From contig JAUSNJ010000071.1 in the NCBI GenBank assembly GCA_030645355.1, positions 1-35,673 of the forward strand: DNA of 35,673 nt, given 5' to 3'. Within the stretch, counting starts at the first letter, position 1, and every line of letters begins with the position of its first letter. Shown piece by piece: positions 1 through 8,982 of this stretch. Origin of the DNA: Rhodoferax sp. GTDB lineage: Bacteria; Pseudomonadota; Gammaproteobacteria; Burkholderiales; Burkholderiaceae_C. The translations under genes were made by a program, and so were the position numbers. The notes beneath the pieces are model-generated. The model was given only the letters and a program-made list of their open reading frames with translations, was not told the DNA's origin and made no database searches.

Positions 1-50
1 GGTGCGGGGGGTGACGACATTGAGCTTCGCGACAAGGAACCCCCCGTACC
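1..50. repeat. Palindromic element type B, copy 1 (left side cut by the window)
   Basis: Arms 1-12 and 39-50 pair over 12 positions, 11 Watson-Crick and one G-T. They enclose a 26-base core (13-38). The core matches that of copy 2 (3697-3722) at 24 of 26 positions, while the arms are different in sequence. It is read through in frame in the UvrA-like gene, giving [10 protein letters not shown], about 25 residues before an ABC signature region. Confidence 0.7.
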
Positions 51-3000
51 CCTGTCTTCGGCCCCCGCCACCTCAGAAGCCGAAGCCAAGACCCTGAAGC
101 TGCTGTTAGAGGAGGTCTGCACAAGGCTGAAGTATTTGTGCGACGTAGGCATAGGCTCCCTGACTCTTGACCGCCAGAGCCGAACCCTGAGCGGTGGCGA
201 AGTGCAGCGCATCAACCTCACCACCGCCCTGGGCACCTCCCTGGTCAACACACTCTTCGTGCTGGACGAACCCAGCATCGGCCTGCACCCCCGCGATATG
301 CACCGCATCATCGTCGCCATGCAGCGCCTGCGCGACGCCGGCAACACGCTGGTGGTGGTGGAGCACGACCCGGCCGTGATGATGGCGGCTGACCGCATGA
401 TCGACATGGGTCCCGGCCCTGGAGAGAAGGGCGGCCAGATTGTGTTTGATGGAAGCACTGAGGCACTCAAGGGCGCCGACACGCTGACCGGTGCCTACCT
501 GGGTGGACGCAAGCAGGTCGGCATGGGCTTCAAGCGCATGGTGGCCGAGAACACGCCGCGCCTGATTCTGGAAGGCGCGACCGAGCACAACCTGAAGAAT
601 GTGACCGTCGAGATTCCGCTGCAGCGCCTGGTGTGCATCACCGGTGTCAGCGGTTCGGGCAAGTCCACGCTGGTGCAGGACGTGCTGGCCCCGGCGTTGC
701 TGCGCCACTTTGGCAAGGCCACCGAGACACCCGGCGCCCACAGCCGCCTGCTGGGTGCCGAGCAACTGAGTGAAGTGGTGTTTGTCGACCAGTCGCCGAT
801 TGGCAAGACGGCGCGTTCCAACCCGGTGAGTTACGTCGGCGCCTGGGACGCCATCCGCGAACTGTTTGCCGGTGCTGACCTGTCGCGCGAGCGCGGCTAC
901 ACCGCCAGCAAGTTCAGCTTCAACGGCGGCGACGGGCGCTGCCCCACCTGCGGCGGCTCGGGCTTTGAGCACATCGAAATGCAGTTCCTGAGCGACGTGT
1001 ACCTGCGTTGCCCGGACTGCGATGGCAAGCGCTACCGGCCGGAGATCCTGGAGGTGACGATTGAACGAAAAGCGGGCGCTGACGCCGTTTCTCGCCGACT
1101 TAACGTCGCCGATGTGCTGGACCTGACCGTCAGCGAAGCCGCCGCCGTATTCGCCCACGACCGCGACGTGATCCGCGCGCTGCAACCCATCGTCGATGTG
1201 GGGCTGGAGTATGTGAAGCTGGGCCAACCCGTGCCCACGCTGTCGGGCGGCGAGGCCCAGCGGCTCAAGCTGGCCGGCTTCCTGGCCGAGGCCGCCAAGA
1301 GCAGCAGCGCCAGCCGCCAGGCGGTGGCGCGGCGTGGCACGCTGTTCATGCTGGACGAGCCCACCACCGGCCTGCATTTTGACGATATCGCCAAGCTGAT
1401 GCGGGCGCTGCGCAAGCTGCTGGATGCCGGGCATTCGCTGCTGGTGATCGAGCACAACCTGGATGTGATCCGGGCTGCCGATTGGCTCATCGACTTGGGG
1501 CCGGAAGGTGGGGATGCGGGCGGTGAAGTGGTGGCCTATGGCACGCCAGAGGATTTGTTGCTGCATGCGTCGTCGCACACGGGCAAGGCTTTGCGGGAGT
1601 ATGCGGCGGCCATGGGGGTGGTGCATGTGGTGGCCGAGCCGCATGCGAAGTATTTGGCGCTCGCTGCGTCGGGCGTTGTTGCACGCGCTGCCGGGGACGG
1701 GGTCACGCCGGGTTCCTCATACGTCCGCAATGCGGCCGCCAAATCGTCACCCGGCGCAACCCCATCCCCGGCGGACAACTCTATTCGTATCGTCAATGCC
1801 AAAGAGCACAACCTCAAGTCCCTGAGCGTTGATATTCCGCGCGGGAAGTTCAATGTTGTTACCGGTGTATCTGGGTCTGGCAAATCCACCTTGGCGTTTG
1901 ACATCCTCTTCAACGAAGGCCAACGCCGTTATCTGGAATCGCTGAACGCCTATGCGCGGTCCATCGTGCAACCCGCAGGCCGCCCGGAAGTTGATGCGGT
2001 GTACGGGATTCCACCCACCGTGGCCATCGAGCAGCGGTTGTCTCGCGGCGGGCGCAAATCGACCGTGGGGACGACCACCGAGGTCTGGCACTTTCTGCGC
2101 CTGCTGTATGTGAAGCTGGGAACCCAGCATTGCATCCATGACGGTGCGGCGGTGGAGCCGCAGTCGGCGGACAGCATTGCGGCGCAGTTGCTGAAGAATT
2201 TTCGCGGCCAGCACATCGGCCTGCTGGCGCCGTTGGTGTCCGGCCGCAAGGGCGTGTACACCGAGCTGGCGGACTGGGCGCGCCCACGCGGCTTCACGCA
2301 TTTGCGGGTGGATGGCAACTTTCTGCCCACCACCAACTTCCCGCGCATCGACCGCTTCAAGGAACACAACATCGAACTGCCCGTGGCCAGTCTGGATGTG
2401 AGCCCCGCGCACGAGGCAGAGTTGCGCGCAGCCCTGGCCACGGCGCTGGTGCATGGCAAGGGTGTGGTGCATGTGATCAGCGGCATGGATGGCCTGCGTG
2501 CCGCCATGCTGGCGGGCACCCCCGCAGCGGGTATTGGCCAAGTGCAGGTGTTCTCCACCAAGCGCGCCTGCCCGGTGTGTTCCACGTCGTATGTGGAACT
2601 GGACCCGCGCCTGTTCAGTTACAACAGCAAGCACGGCTGGTGCCCCGATTGCGTGGGCACCGGTGTAGCGTTGACCAAGGACCAGCGCAAGGTGTTTGAC
2701 GATTCGGTGAAGGACGACGACAACAAGGGCCGCGAGCAGACCTTTGCCGAGGCCGATATCGAAGACCTGCATGACACCAATTGCCCCACCTGCCACGGCA
2801 CGCGGCTGAATGCCACAGCCCGTGCTGTGCAGTTCAACGCGGTGAGCATCACCGACATTGCGCGCCTCTCCGTGACCGATGTGCGCAAGTGGGTGCAGAC
2901 GCTGCAGGTGCTGGGCGGCATGACGACGCGCGAGGGCGACATTGCGCGCGACCTGGTACCCGAGATCAAGAGCCGCCTGGAATTTCTGGAAGAGGTGGGG

Positions 3001-4848
3001 CTGGGCTATCTGACGCTGGACCGGGGCGCCCCGACGCTCAGCGGTGGCGAGGCACAGCGCATCCGTCTCGCGGCGCAATTGGGCAGCAATCTGCAGGGCG
3101 TGTGCTACGTGCTGGACGAGCCAACGATTGGCCTGCATGCGCGGGACAACAAGATTCTGCTGGGCGCCCTGCGATCGCTCAGCGACAAGGGCAATACGCT
3201 GGTGGTGGTGGAGCACGACGAAGAGACCATTCGCCATGCGGACCACATCATCGACATCGGGCCCAGTGCGGGCAAGCGGGGAGGTCGCCTCGTTGCAGAA
3301 GGGTCGGTTGCGGATGTGCAGGCGGCTTCGGAGTCGCAGACTGGAAGGTATTTGTTGCATGCGATGAAACATCCGTTGATGGCGCGGCGTTCGGTGTTTG
3401 CTCTCGCTGCGGCCGAAGCCGGTACGCCGGGAGCCTCATACGTCCGCGATGCGTCCGCCAAATCGGCACCCGGCGCACCGGCTCCGGCCGCGGCCCCTGC
3501 GAGCGCGAAGGTGGCCAAGTTGCCGAAAGGCAAAGCTGCGAAGGCCGCAGCGATTGCGGCGGCGCGCGTGTCGACCAGCGTCGCAGCCAATGCGGAGTTT
3601 GTCGAGCGCGCACGCATCACCGCCGAATACGAAAGCGTCTCCAACCGTTCCACCGCCAACCCGTCGTTCGCAGCAGGGGAAGCCCTTGGGGTGGGTGACG
3701 ATATTGAGCTTCGCGACGAGGAGCCCGCCCCAAGGGCTTCCCCTGCGGGCCCAGCCAACGCTAAGGGCCCAGCACCTCTGCCCCCGATAGATTGGCTAAC
3801 CGTAGAAGGAGCCAACCTCCACAACCTGCAAAACGTCACTGCCAACATCCCCTTGAAACGCCTGGTAGCCGTCACAGGTGTCTCCGGCTCCGGCAAATCC
3901 ACCCTTGCACGGGATGTACTGCTGACCAACGTGCAAGTCGCCGTGCAAAAGCGCAGCACCAAGGCAGGACGCGACGCGCTGGATGCCGGTGAAAAAATCC
4001 AGTGGACCGGCTGCGAAGGCGTGACCGGCTTCGAGACCATAGACCGCGTGCTCGAAGTGGACCAGACCCCCATCGGCAAGACCCCGCGCAGTTGCCCCGC
4101 GACATATATCGGCTTCTGGGACACCATCCGCAAACTCTTTGCCGACACGCTGGAGGCCAAGGCCCGTGGCTATGCGGCCAACCGATTCAGCTTCAACACC
4201 GGCGAGGGCCGCTGCCCCGGCTGCGAAGGCCAGGGCATTCGCACCATCGGCATGAGCTTCTTGCCGGATGTGAAAGTGCTGTGCGAAACCTGCAAGGGCG
4301 CGCGCTTCAACCCCGAGACGCAAGCCGTCACCTGGCGTGGCAAGAACATTGGTGATGTGCTGCAGATGGAGGTGGACGAGGCGGTGGAGTTCTTCGCCGC
4401 CATGCCGGTCATTGCGCATCCGCTGCAACTGCTCAAGGACGTGGGCCTGGGTTACCTGACGCTGGGCCAGCCATCCCCCACGCTCAGTGGTGGCGAGGCG
4501 CAGCGCATCAAGCTGGTGACCGAGTTGAGCAAGGTGCGTGACGACATCGGCAAGCGTGGCAACAAGGCGCCGCACACGCTGTATGTGCTGGACGAACCCA
4601 CGGTGGGCCTGCACATGGCCGATGTGGAAAAGCTGATCCGCGTGCTGCACCGCCTGGTCAACGGCGGCCACAGTGTGGTCGTCATCGAGCACGACCTGGA
4701 TGTGATTGCCGAGGCGGATTGGGTGATTGACCTGGGGCCGGACGGCGGCAACGCCGGTGGTCAGGTAGTGGCGGCGGCCACGCCCGAGGCCGTGGTCAAG
4801 CTGGGCACGCACACCGGTGTGGCGCTGGCAGCGGTACTGGCGCGCTAG
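1..4848 (+). CDS. uvrA: Double-length UvrA-like excinuclease ATPase, 5'-truncated by the window
   Basis: The frame is open from base 1, so the N-terminus lies outside; 1615 residues are visible. Three complete ABC modules and the end of a fourth are seen. The partial first module has LSGGE near residue 63 and LDEPS near 87. The next has Walker [10 protein letters not shown] near 215, zinc cysteines CPTC/CPDC near 314 and 337, and LSGGE near 411. The second unit has Walker A near 622, CPVC/CPDC near 857 and 881, LSGGE near 1013, then Walker A near 1293, CPGC/CETC near 1405 and 1428, and LSGGE near 1495. Ordinary UvrA has two such modules in about 950 residues, so this is two UvrA units fused. 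UvrA finds DNA lesions and loads UvrB; the role of the fused form is not shown by the sequence. All visible nucleotide-binding motifs look intact. The linkers carry palindromic inserts, listed separately. The chromosome probably also has a normal uvrA elsewhere (inference). Confidence 0.9.
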   Translation, partial: GAGGDDIELRDKEPPVPLSSAPATSEAEAKTLKLLLEEVCTRLKYLCDVGIGSLTLDRQSRTLSGGEVQRINLTTALGTSLVNTLFVLDEPSIGLHPRDMHRIIVAMQRLRDAGNTLVVVEHDPAVMMAADRMIDMGPGPGEKGGQIVFDGSTEALKGADTLTGAYLGGRKQVGMGFKRMVAENTPRLILEGATEHNLKNVTVEIPLQRLVCITGVSGSGKSTLVQDVLAPALLRHFGKATETPGAHSRLLGAEQLSEVVFVDQSPIGKTARSNPVSYVGAWDAIRELFAGADLSRERGYTASKFSFNGGDGRCPTCGGSGFEHIEMQFLSDVYLRCPDCDGKRYRPEILEVTIERKAGADAVSRRLNVADVLDLTVSEAAAVFAHDRDVIRALQPIVDVGLEYVKLGQPVPTLSGGEAQRLKLAGFLAEAAKSSSASRQAVARRGTLFMLDEPTTGLHFDDIAKLMRALRKLLDAGHSLLVIEHNLDVIRAADWLIDLGPEGGDAGGEVVAYGTPEDLLLHASSHTGKALREYAAAMGVVHVVAEPHAKYLALAASGVVARAAGDGVTPGSSYVRNAAAKSSPGATPSPADNSIRIVNAKEHNLKSLSVDIPRGKFNVVTGVSGSGKSTLAFDILFNEGQRRYLESLNAYARSIVQPAGRPEVDAVYGIPPTVAIEQRLSRGGRKSTVGTTTEVWHFLRLLYVKLGTQHCIHDGAAVEPQSADSIAAQLLKNFRGQHIGLLAPLVSGRKGVYTELADWARPRGFTHLRVDGNFLPTTNFPRIDRFKEHNIELPVASLDVSPAHEAELRAALATALVHGKGVVHVISGMDGLRAAMLAGTPAAGIGQVQVFSTKRACPVCSTSYVELDPRLFSYNSKHGWCPDCVGTGVALTKDQRKVFDDSVKDDDNKGREQTFAEADIEDLHDTNCPTCHGTRLNATARAVQFNAVSITDIARLSVTDVRKWVQTLQVLGGMTTREGDIARDLVPEIKSRLEFLEEVGLGYLTLDRGAPTLSGGEAQRIRLAAQLGSNLQGVCYVLDEPTIGLHARDNKILLGALRSLSDKGNTLVVVEHDEETIRHADHIIDIGPSAGKRGGRLVAEGSVADVQAASESQTGRYLLHAMKHPLMARRSVFALAAAEAGTPGASYVRDASAKSAPGAPAPAAAPASAKVAKLPKGKAAKAAAIAAARVSTSVAANAEFVERARITAEYESVSNRSTANPSFAAGEALGVGDDIELRDEEPAPRASPAGPANAKGPAPLPPIDWLTVEGANLHNLQNVTANIPLKRLVAVTGVSGSGKSTLARDVLLTNVQVAVQKRSTKAGRDALDAGEKIQWTGCEGVTGFETIDRVLEVDQTPIGKTPRSCPATYIGFWDTIRKLFADTLEAKARGYAANRFSFNTGEGRCPGCEGQGIRTIGMSFLPDVKVLCETCKGARFNPETQAVTWRGKNIGDVLQMEVDEAVEFFAAMPVIAHPLQLLKDVGLGYLTLGQPSPTLSGGEAQRIKLVTELSKVRDDIGKRGNKAPHTLYVLDEPTVGLHMADVEKLIRVLHRLVNGGHSVVVIEHDLDVIAEADWVIDLGPDGGNAGGQVVAAATPEAVVKLGTHTGVALAAVLAR
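1688..1774. repeat. Palindromic element type A, copy 1
   Basis: Arms 1688-1713 and 1749-1774 pair over 26 positions: 22 Watson-Crick, one G-T, three mismatches. The 35-base centre holds a small palindrome CCGCAATGCGG (1725-1735). It is translated in frame as a linker containing [13 protein letters not shown] between the two UvrA units. The central 44 bases (1715-1758) match copy 2 except at three positions. Confidence 0.75.
3406..3494. repeat. Palindromic element type A, copy 2
   Basis: Arms 3406-3431 and 3469-3494 pair over 26 positions: 23 Watson-Crick, one G-T and two mismatches. The centre is nearly the same as at 1715-1758, but the outer arm sequences differ from copy 1 and remain complementary to each other. 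It is translated in frame as [13 protein letters not shown] in the linker between the two ABC modules of the second UvrA unit. Confidence 0.75.
3673..3746. repeat. Palindromic element type B, copy 2
   Basis: The outer 19 bases GCAGGGGAAGCCCTTGGGG (3673-3691) are perfectly complementary to 3728-3746. The stem extends inward to 3696/3723 with two G-T pairs. The 26-base core 3697-3722 matches that at 13-38 at 24 positions. It is translated in frame as [10 protein letters not shown], flanked by arm-encoded peptide, in the same linker as type A copy 2. Confidence 0.8.
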
Positions 4849-4868
4849 CTGCGCTGTATCTTTGAATT

Positions 4869-4922
4869 GCTACCAATATGATAGTGATACAAGTCCATTC
4901 CACGAGGGCTAGAGCATGGTTT
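4869..4922 (+). repeat. 54-bp dispersed repeat, copy 1
   Basis: This is one of five copies of exactly 54 bases, all in the same orientation. The shared parts are GCTA-N5-ATGATAG-like at the left and ACGAGGGCT towards the right end. This copy fills the gap between the UvrA-like gene and the MazG-like gene and runs over the latter's start codon. Confidence 0.8.
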
Positions 4923-5284
4923 CGTCAATAAGTCCACTGCAGCCGCTGGTGGAGTCCCTGCGCGCTTTTGCACGCGCCCGCGACTGGGAGCAGTTCCACA
5001 CCCCCAAGAACCTGGCCTGTGCGCTGTCGGTGGAGGCATCCGAACTGCTGGAGCATTTTCAGTGGCTGACCGAGGCGCAGAGCCAGTCACTCGCGCCCGA
5101 CAAGACGGCCGAGGTGGCGGCCGAAGCCGCCGACGTCTTCCTCTACCTGCTGCAGCTGTGCGACAAGCTGGGCATAGACCTGATCGCCGCCGCGCAGGCC
5201 AAGATGCTGGTCAATGCCGAAAAGTATCCCGCTGCGCTGGCGCGTGGCACTGCAGCCAAGTACACCGATTTGTCGCCAGAGTGA
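4916..5284 (+). CDS. MazG-like nucleotide pyrophosphohydrolase
   Basis: The 122-residue protein belongs to the all-alpha NTP pyrophosphohydrolase group (MazG/RS21-C6-like). These enzymes hydrolyse nucleoside triphosphates, often non-canonical ones or dCTP, to the monophosphate and pyrophosphate. The Mg-binding pattern is visible as EASELLEHF followed by EAADVFLYLL, the usual ExxE…ExxD arrangement. The family N-terminal stretch LRAFARARDW begins near residue 16. The ATG at 4916 is preceded by GAGGG with a seven-base gap. Both lie inside the 54-bp repeat, so the repeat seems to supply the translation start; a GTG about nine codons in is an alternative. The gene lies 67 bases after the UvrA-like gene. 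The exact substrate cannot be told from sequence. Confidence 0.87.
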   Translation: MVSSISPLQPLVESLRAFARARDWEQFHTPKNLACALSVEASELLEHFQWLTEAQSQSLAPDKTAEVAAEAADVFLYLLQLCDKLGIDLIAAAQAKMLVNAEKYPAALARGTAAKYTDLSPE

Positions 5285-5371
5285 CCGGCCGCAGCCGACC
5301 CGGGTTAACCGCGTGGCAAGCTGTGCAGGAGTCCGGTTTAATGGACCCACCCACCACCCTAGGAGCATTCC

Positions 5372-6337
5372 ATGCAACGCCGACACCTGGTACAACTCGC
5401 CGCCACCGCTCTATCCGCTCCCCTGCTGGACGCCGCCCATGCGCAGGCCTTTCCGGTCAAGCCCATCAAGCTGGTGATTGCCTTCCCGGCCGGTGGGCCA
5501 ACTGACATCACCATGCGCGCGCTGGCCGACGCTGCCAGCAAGATACTCGGCCAGCCGGTGGTGGTGGAGAACAAGCCGGGCGCCGGTGGCACCATGCCGG
5601 CCCAACAATTACAGACCGCCGCGCCCGACGGCTACACGGTTGCGCAAATCCCGCTGGGCGTGTTCCGCCTGCCTTACACCACCAAGATCAACTGGGACCC
5701 GATCAAGGACATCAGCTACGTACTCAACGTCACCGGCTATGCCTTTGGCCTGGTCGTCCCGGCAGACTCGGCACTGCGCACCTGGACCCATTTTGTGGCC
5801 TGGGCCAAGGCCAACCCCGGCTTGCTGTCCTATGGCTCCACCGGCACCATGACCAGCCCGCACCTGACCATGGAGCTGATCGCGCAGAAGCTGGGGCTGC
5901 AACTGCTGCACGTCCCGTACAAGGGCAGTGCCGACCTGATGCAGGCCATCCTGGGTGGGCAGATCATGGCCGCAGCCGACTCCACCGGCTTTGCGCCGCA
6001 GGTGGCGGCCGGCAAGCTGCGTGTGCTCAACACCTGGGGTGCCGAGCGGTTGGCCAAGTTCCCTGACGCACCCACGCTCAAGGAGCTGGGTCTGGACCTG
6101 GTGCAGAACTCGCCCTTTGGCATCGGCGCGCCCAAGGGCACTCCGCCGGCGGTCATCAAACGCCTGCACGATGCCTTCAAACAGGCCATGGAGCAGGAGA
6201 GCTATGTGACGGCGCTGGCCCGCTACGACATGGTGCCCATGTACATGAACTCGGCCGCCTATCTCAAGTTTGCGCAAGAGACCTATTCCAAGGAAAAGGC
6301 GCTCGTGGAAAAACTGGGCCTGATGCGCCAGCCCTGA
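5372..6337 (+). CDS. Bug/TctC-family periplasmic solute-binding protein
   Basis: The 321-residue protein has a signal peptide with an RR pair at the start (MQRRHLVQLA…) and a probable cleavage after AHA, near residue 25. The mature start FPVKPIKLVIAFPAGGPTDITMR is the classic opening of the Bug family, which serves tripartite tricarboxylate transporters or acts as an orphan carboxylate receptor. VVVENKPGAGG and the DLMQAILGGQI region also fit. AGGAG lies upstream of the ATG with a seven-base gap. No TctA or TctB membrane genes are adjacent, so it is an orphan receptor here. It is followed 19 bases later by the deacetylase gene, suggesting co-transcription. The ligand is unknown; many Bug proteins bind small carboxylates or amides. 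Confidence 0.92.
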   Translation: MQRRHLVQLAATALSAPLLDAAHAQAFPVKPIKLVIAFPAGGPTDITMRALADAASKILGQPVVVENKPGAGGTMPAQQLQTAAPDGYTVAQIPLGVFRLPYTTKINWDPIKDISYVLNVTGYAFGLVVPADSALRTWTHFVAWAKANPGLLSYGSTGTMTSPHLTMELIAQKLGLQLLHVPYKGSADLMQAILGGQIMAAADSTGFAPQVAAGKLRVLNTWGAERLAKFPDAPTLKELGLDLVQNSPFGIGAPKGTPPAVIKRLHDAFKQAMEQESYVTALARYDMVPMYMNSAAYLKFAQETYSKEKALVEKLGLMRQP

Positions 6338-6356
6338 ACCTGTCCCGCGTCCTTTC

Positions 6357-7397
6357 ATGATCACCTTCTACAACCATCTGCACGCACGCCACCAGGGCAA
6401 GGTCGAAATGTTCCGCGGCGCGCTGGTGCCGTGCTTTGAAGTACCGGCCCGCGCCGACCATGTGCTGGCGGAACTGCAGCGGCGCCAGTTGGGCAGCGTG
6501 CAGCACCCCGACGCGTTTGACGACGTGGCGCTGGAGCGCATCCACAGCCCGCGCTACCTGCGCTTTCTGGCCACCGCCTGGGACCAGTGGCTGGCGCTGG
6601 ACCCGACCAACGCGGACAAGGACATCTTGCCATCGGTCTGGCCCACACGCACATTTCGCACGGATATCGAGCCCGACAACTTTGCCGCCAAGCTGGGCCT
6701 GTATTCCTACGACGCTGGCTCGCCGTTCACCGCGGGCACCTGGGTGGCGGCGCGTGCCGGGGCCGACTGCGCGCTCAGCGCCGCGCAGCGGCTGGTGCTG
6801 GGCGACCGCGCCGCCTTTGCGTTGAGCCGACCGCCGGGCCACCATGCGGGAGCCGACTTCTTTGGCGGCTACTGCTTTCTGAACAACGCGGCACTGGCGG
6901 CGCAGCACCTGCGCGATGCAGGCATGGAGCGGGTGGCCGTGCTCGACATTGACTACCACCACGGCAACGGCACACAGGCTTGTTTTTATGACCGCCCCGA
7001 TGTGTTCTTCGCCAGTATCCACGGTGACCCGCGCACCGAATACCCGTTCTTCCTGGGCCATGCCGATGAGACGGGCCAGGGCGCCGGGCTGGGCGCCAAC
7101 CTCAACATCCCCTTGCCCCGTGGCACCGGGTTCGAGGTCTGGTCTGCCGCACTGGAGCAGGCGCTGGGCGCCATCCAGCGCTTTGGCGCGCAGGCACTGG
7201 TTGTCTCGTTGGGCATGGACACCTTTGTCGGCGACCCCATTTCGGGTTTCACGTTGCACAGCGACGACTATTTGCGCGTGGGCCAGCGCTTGGCGGCGGC
7301 GGGCCTGCCCACCGCGCTGGTCTTTGAAGGCGGCTATGCGGTGGCTGAGGTCGGTGTGAATGCGGTCAATGTGCTCGAGGGCTTTATCGGGGCTTGA
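6357..7397 (+). CDS. Acetylpolyamine amidohydrolase-like histone deacetylase-family enzyme
   Basis: The 346-residue zinc hydrolase belongs to the arginase/deacetylase fold. Visible active-site motifs are PPGHHAG (tandem histidines), DIDYHHGNGTQ (zinc Asp and His), SLGMDTFVGDP (second zinc Asp) and FEGGYAV (transition-state Tyr). The length and the GMDTFVGDPISGF motif resemble acetylpolyamine amidohydrolases more than AcuC. The likely reaction is removal of acetyl groups from small acetylated amines in the cytoplasm; this is a family inference. The gene follows the Bug receptor by 19 bases, so a shared uptake-and-deacetylation role is possible. It starts at the ATG at 6357, with no strong ribosome site, as expected within an operon. 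Confidence 0.9.
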   Translation: MITFYNHLHARHQGKVEMFRGALVPCFEVPARADHVLAELQRRQLGSVQHPDAFDDVALERIHSPRYLRFLATAWDQWLALDPTNADKDILPSVWPTRTFRTDIEPDNFAAKLGLYSYDAGSPFTAGTWVAARAGADCALSAAQRLVLGDRAAFALSRPPGHHAGADFFGGYCFLNNAALAAQHLRDAGMERVAVLDIDYHHGNGTQACFYDRPDVFFASIHGDPRTEYPFFLGHADETGQGAGLGANLNIPLPRGTGFEVWSAALEQALGAIQRFGAQALVVSLGMDTFVGDPISGFTLHSDDYLRVGQRLAAAGLPTALVFEGGYAVAEVGVNAVNVLEGFIGA

Positions 7398-7430
7398 CGC
7401 TTGCCCGCTGCAGGCGCTACGCTCACCCCG

Positions 7431-8957
7431 ATGCACCTTACGGCATTCACCCGCCTGTGTCCCCGATCAGCCAGGGCCAAGCTGGCCTTGATCGCGCTCC
7501 TGGCGTCGGCGCTGCTCATGGGCGCGTTCGGGGTGGGCTCCTACCTGATGACCGAACAGCGCCTGCACGCGCAACGCGATGCCACGTGGGCCCAGTTGCA
7601 GCGGCATCTGGCGCAGCCGGTGGCCATGTCGCTGTGGAACTTCGACATTCCCAGTCTGAAGGCGGCACTGAGTGCCGAGCTGGGGGGCTCCGTGCTGGGC
7701 CTGGCGGTGGTGGACGATGGCGGCAAGATCATCGCCCAGACCGGGCAGGCGCTGCCGGTGGCCGGCGGCGACCTGCCCGCCGATGCCGAAGTGCTGACCA
7801 TGGACCTGCCCCGGATTGAAGGCAGCCATCTGGGCCGCGTGCAGGTCGCCTGGTCGGACCGTTCCTTGCTCCAGGCCCTTGAAACCACGGTATGGCTTGC
7901 GCTGGCCCAAATGGTTGGCGTGGGGCTGATCTTGCTGGCCGTGGTGTGGGTGGGTGTGGATCAGTTGATCTTCAAGCGTGTGCGGCGACTGCAGCAGGCG
8001 TTGGACGATGCCATTCGGCGCGATGCGGCATCCGACATGGTGGCCCTGCCTGTCACTGCCGACGACGAGTTTGGCGCCATCACCCGCAGCATCAATGCCA
8101 TCACCGCCCGCCTGGGTGACGAGCTGGAGGCGGGCAAGGAGGCCGAAGAAGAAGCCCGCGCAGCACTGTCCAATATGCAAAACGCCCAGGAGGGCCTGGT
8201 ACAGGCCGAGAAAATGGCCTCGCTGGGGCGACTGGTGGCCGGTGTGGCCCACGAGCTCAATACCCCTATAGGCAACATCCTGATGGTGGCCAGCACCCAG
8301 CAAGAGGTTGCGCGTCAGCTGGACCAGGCCGTTGCCACCGGTGCGCTGACCCGCACGGCGCTCAACGCATTTGCGGGGCGCATCGACGAAGGCGCGCAGC
8401 TGATGCTGAACAGCTCGCGCCGCGCGGCTGAGCTGATCCAGAACTTCAAGCAAGTGGCAGTGGACCAGACCACCGACCAGCTGCGCGACTTTGACCTGGC
8501 CCAGCAGATCGCCGAGATGCTGTCTGTCATTGCACACATCCTGGCCAAGACGCCGATCAAGCTGGTGCAGCACCTGGAGCCCGGCATCCCTATGCACAGC
8601 TACCCCGGTCCGCTGGGCCAGGTCATCACCAACCTGGTCATGAATGCCGCCAAGCACGGCTTCAATGACGCACAGTCCGGCACCATCACCGTCACCTGCG
8701 CGCGCGATGGCGAGCGGGCCAGCATCACCGTGATGGACGACGGTATGGGCATTCCGCCTGAGAACGTGGGCAAGATCTTTGACCCCTTCTTCACCACCAA
8801 ACTCGGCCAGGGCGGCACTGGCCTGGGCCTGCATATCTCGCACAACATGGTGTATGGGCCGCTGGGCGGGCGCATCACCGTGCACAGCACGCCCTCCGTG
8901 GCCACCCGCTTTACCCTGCACCTGCCCTTCATCGCCCCGGACGCCAACCGGATCTAG
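7431..8957 (+). CDS. Membrane sensor histidine kinase, orphan
   Basis: The 508-residue protein has a first membrane segment near residues 17-40 (LALIALLASALLMGAFGVGSY), a periplasmic region of about 110 residues, and a second membrane segment near 148-172. A HAMP-like linker and a coiled-coil stretch rich in Glu and Ala follow. The phospho-acceptor box VAHELNTPIGN places the histidine at 274. The ATPase domain has NLVMNAAKHGF (N box), DDGMGIPP (G1), FDPFFTTK (F box) and GTGLGLHI (G2). All catalytic motifs are intact. I chose the ATG at 7431; an upstream TTG at 7401 would add ten residues. No response regulator lies next to it, so its partner must be elsewhere. The sensed signal is unknown. 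Confidence 0.92.
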   Translation: MHLTAFTRLCPRSARAKLALIALLASALLMGAFGVGSYLMTEQRLHAQRDATWAQLQRHLAQPVAMSLWNFDIPSLKAALSAELGGSVLGLAVVDDGGKIIAQTGQALPVAGGDLPADAEVLTMDLPRIEGSHLGRVQVAWSDRSLLQALETTVWLALAQMVGVGLILLAVVWVGVDQLIFKRVRRLQQALDDAIRRDAASDMVALPVTADDEFGAITRSINAITARLGDELEAGKEAEEEARAALSNMQNAQEGLVQAEKMASLGRLVAGVAHELNTPIGNILMVASTQQEVARQLDQAVATGALTRTALNAFAGRIDEGAQLMLNSSRRAAELIQNFKQVAVDQTTDQLRDFDLAQQIAEMLSVIAHILAKTPIKLVQHLEPGIPMHSYPGPLGQVITNLVMNAAKHGFNDAQSGTITVTCARDGERASITVMDDGMGIPPENVGKIFDPFFTTKLGQGGTGLGLHISHNMVYGPLGGRITVHSTPSVATRFTLHLPFIAPDANRI

Positions 8958-8982
8958 ACTTTTTTGACTGGAGAACCTGACC

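Noticed and set aside
1747..3372. A 541-codon open frame on the minus strand inside the UvrA-like gene (and a similar one at 106-1644)
   Set aside because: GC-rich coding DNA gives long antisense open frames; the translation has no recognisable motifs and mirrors the real gene's codon pattern.
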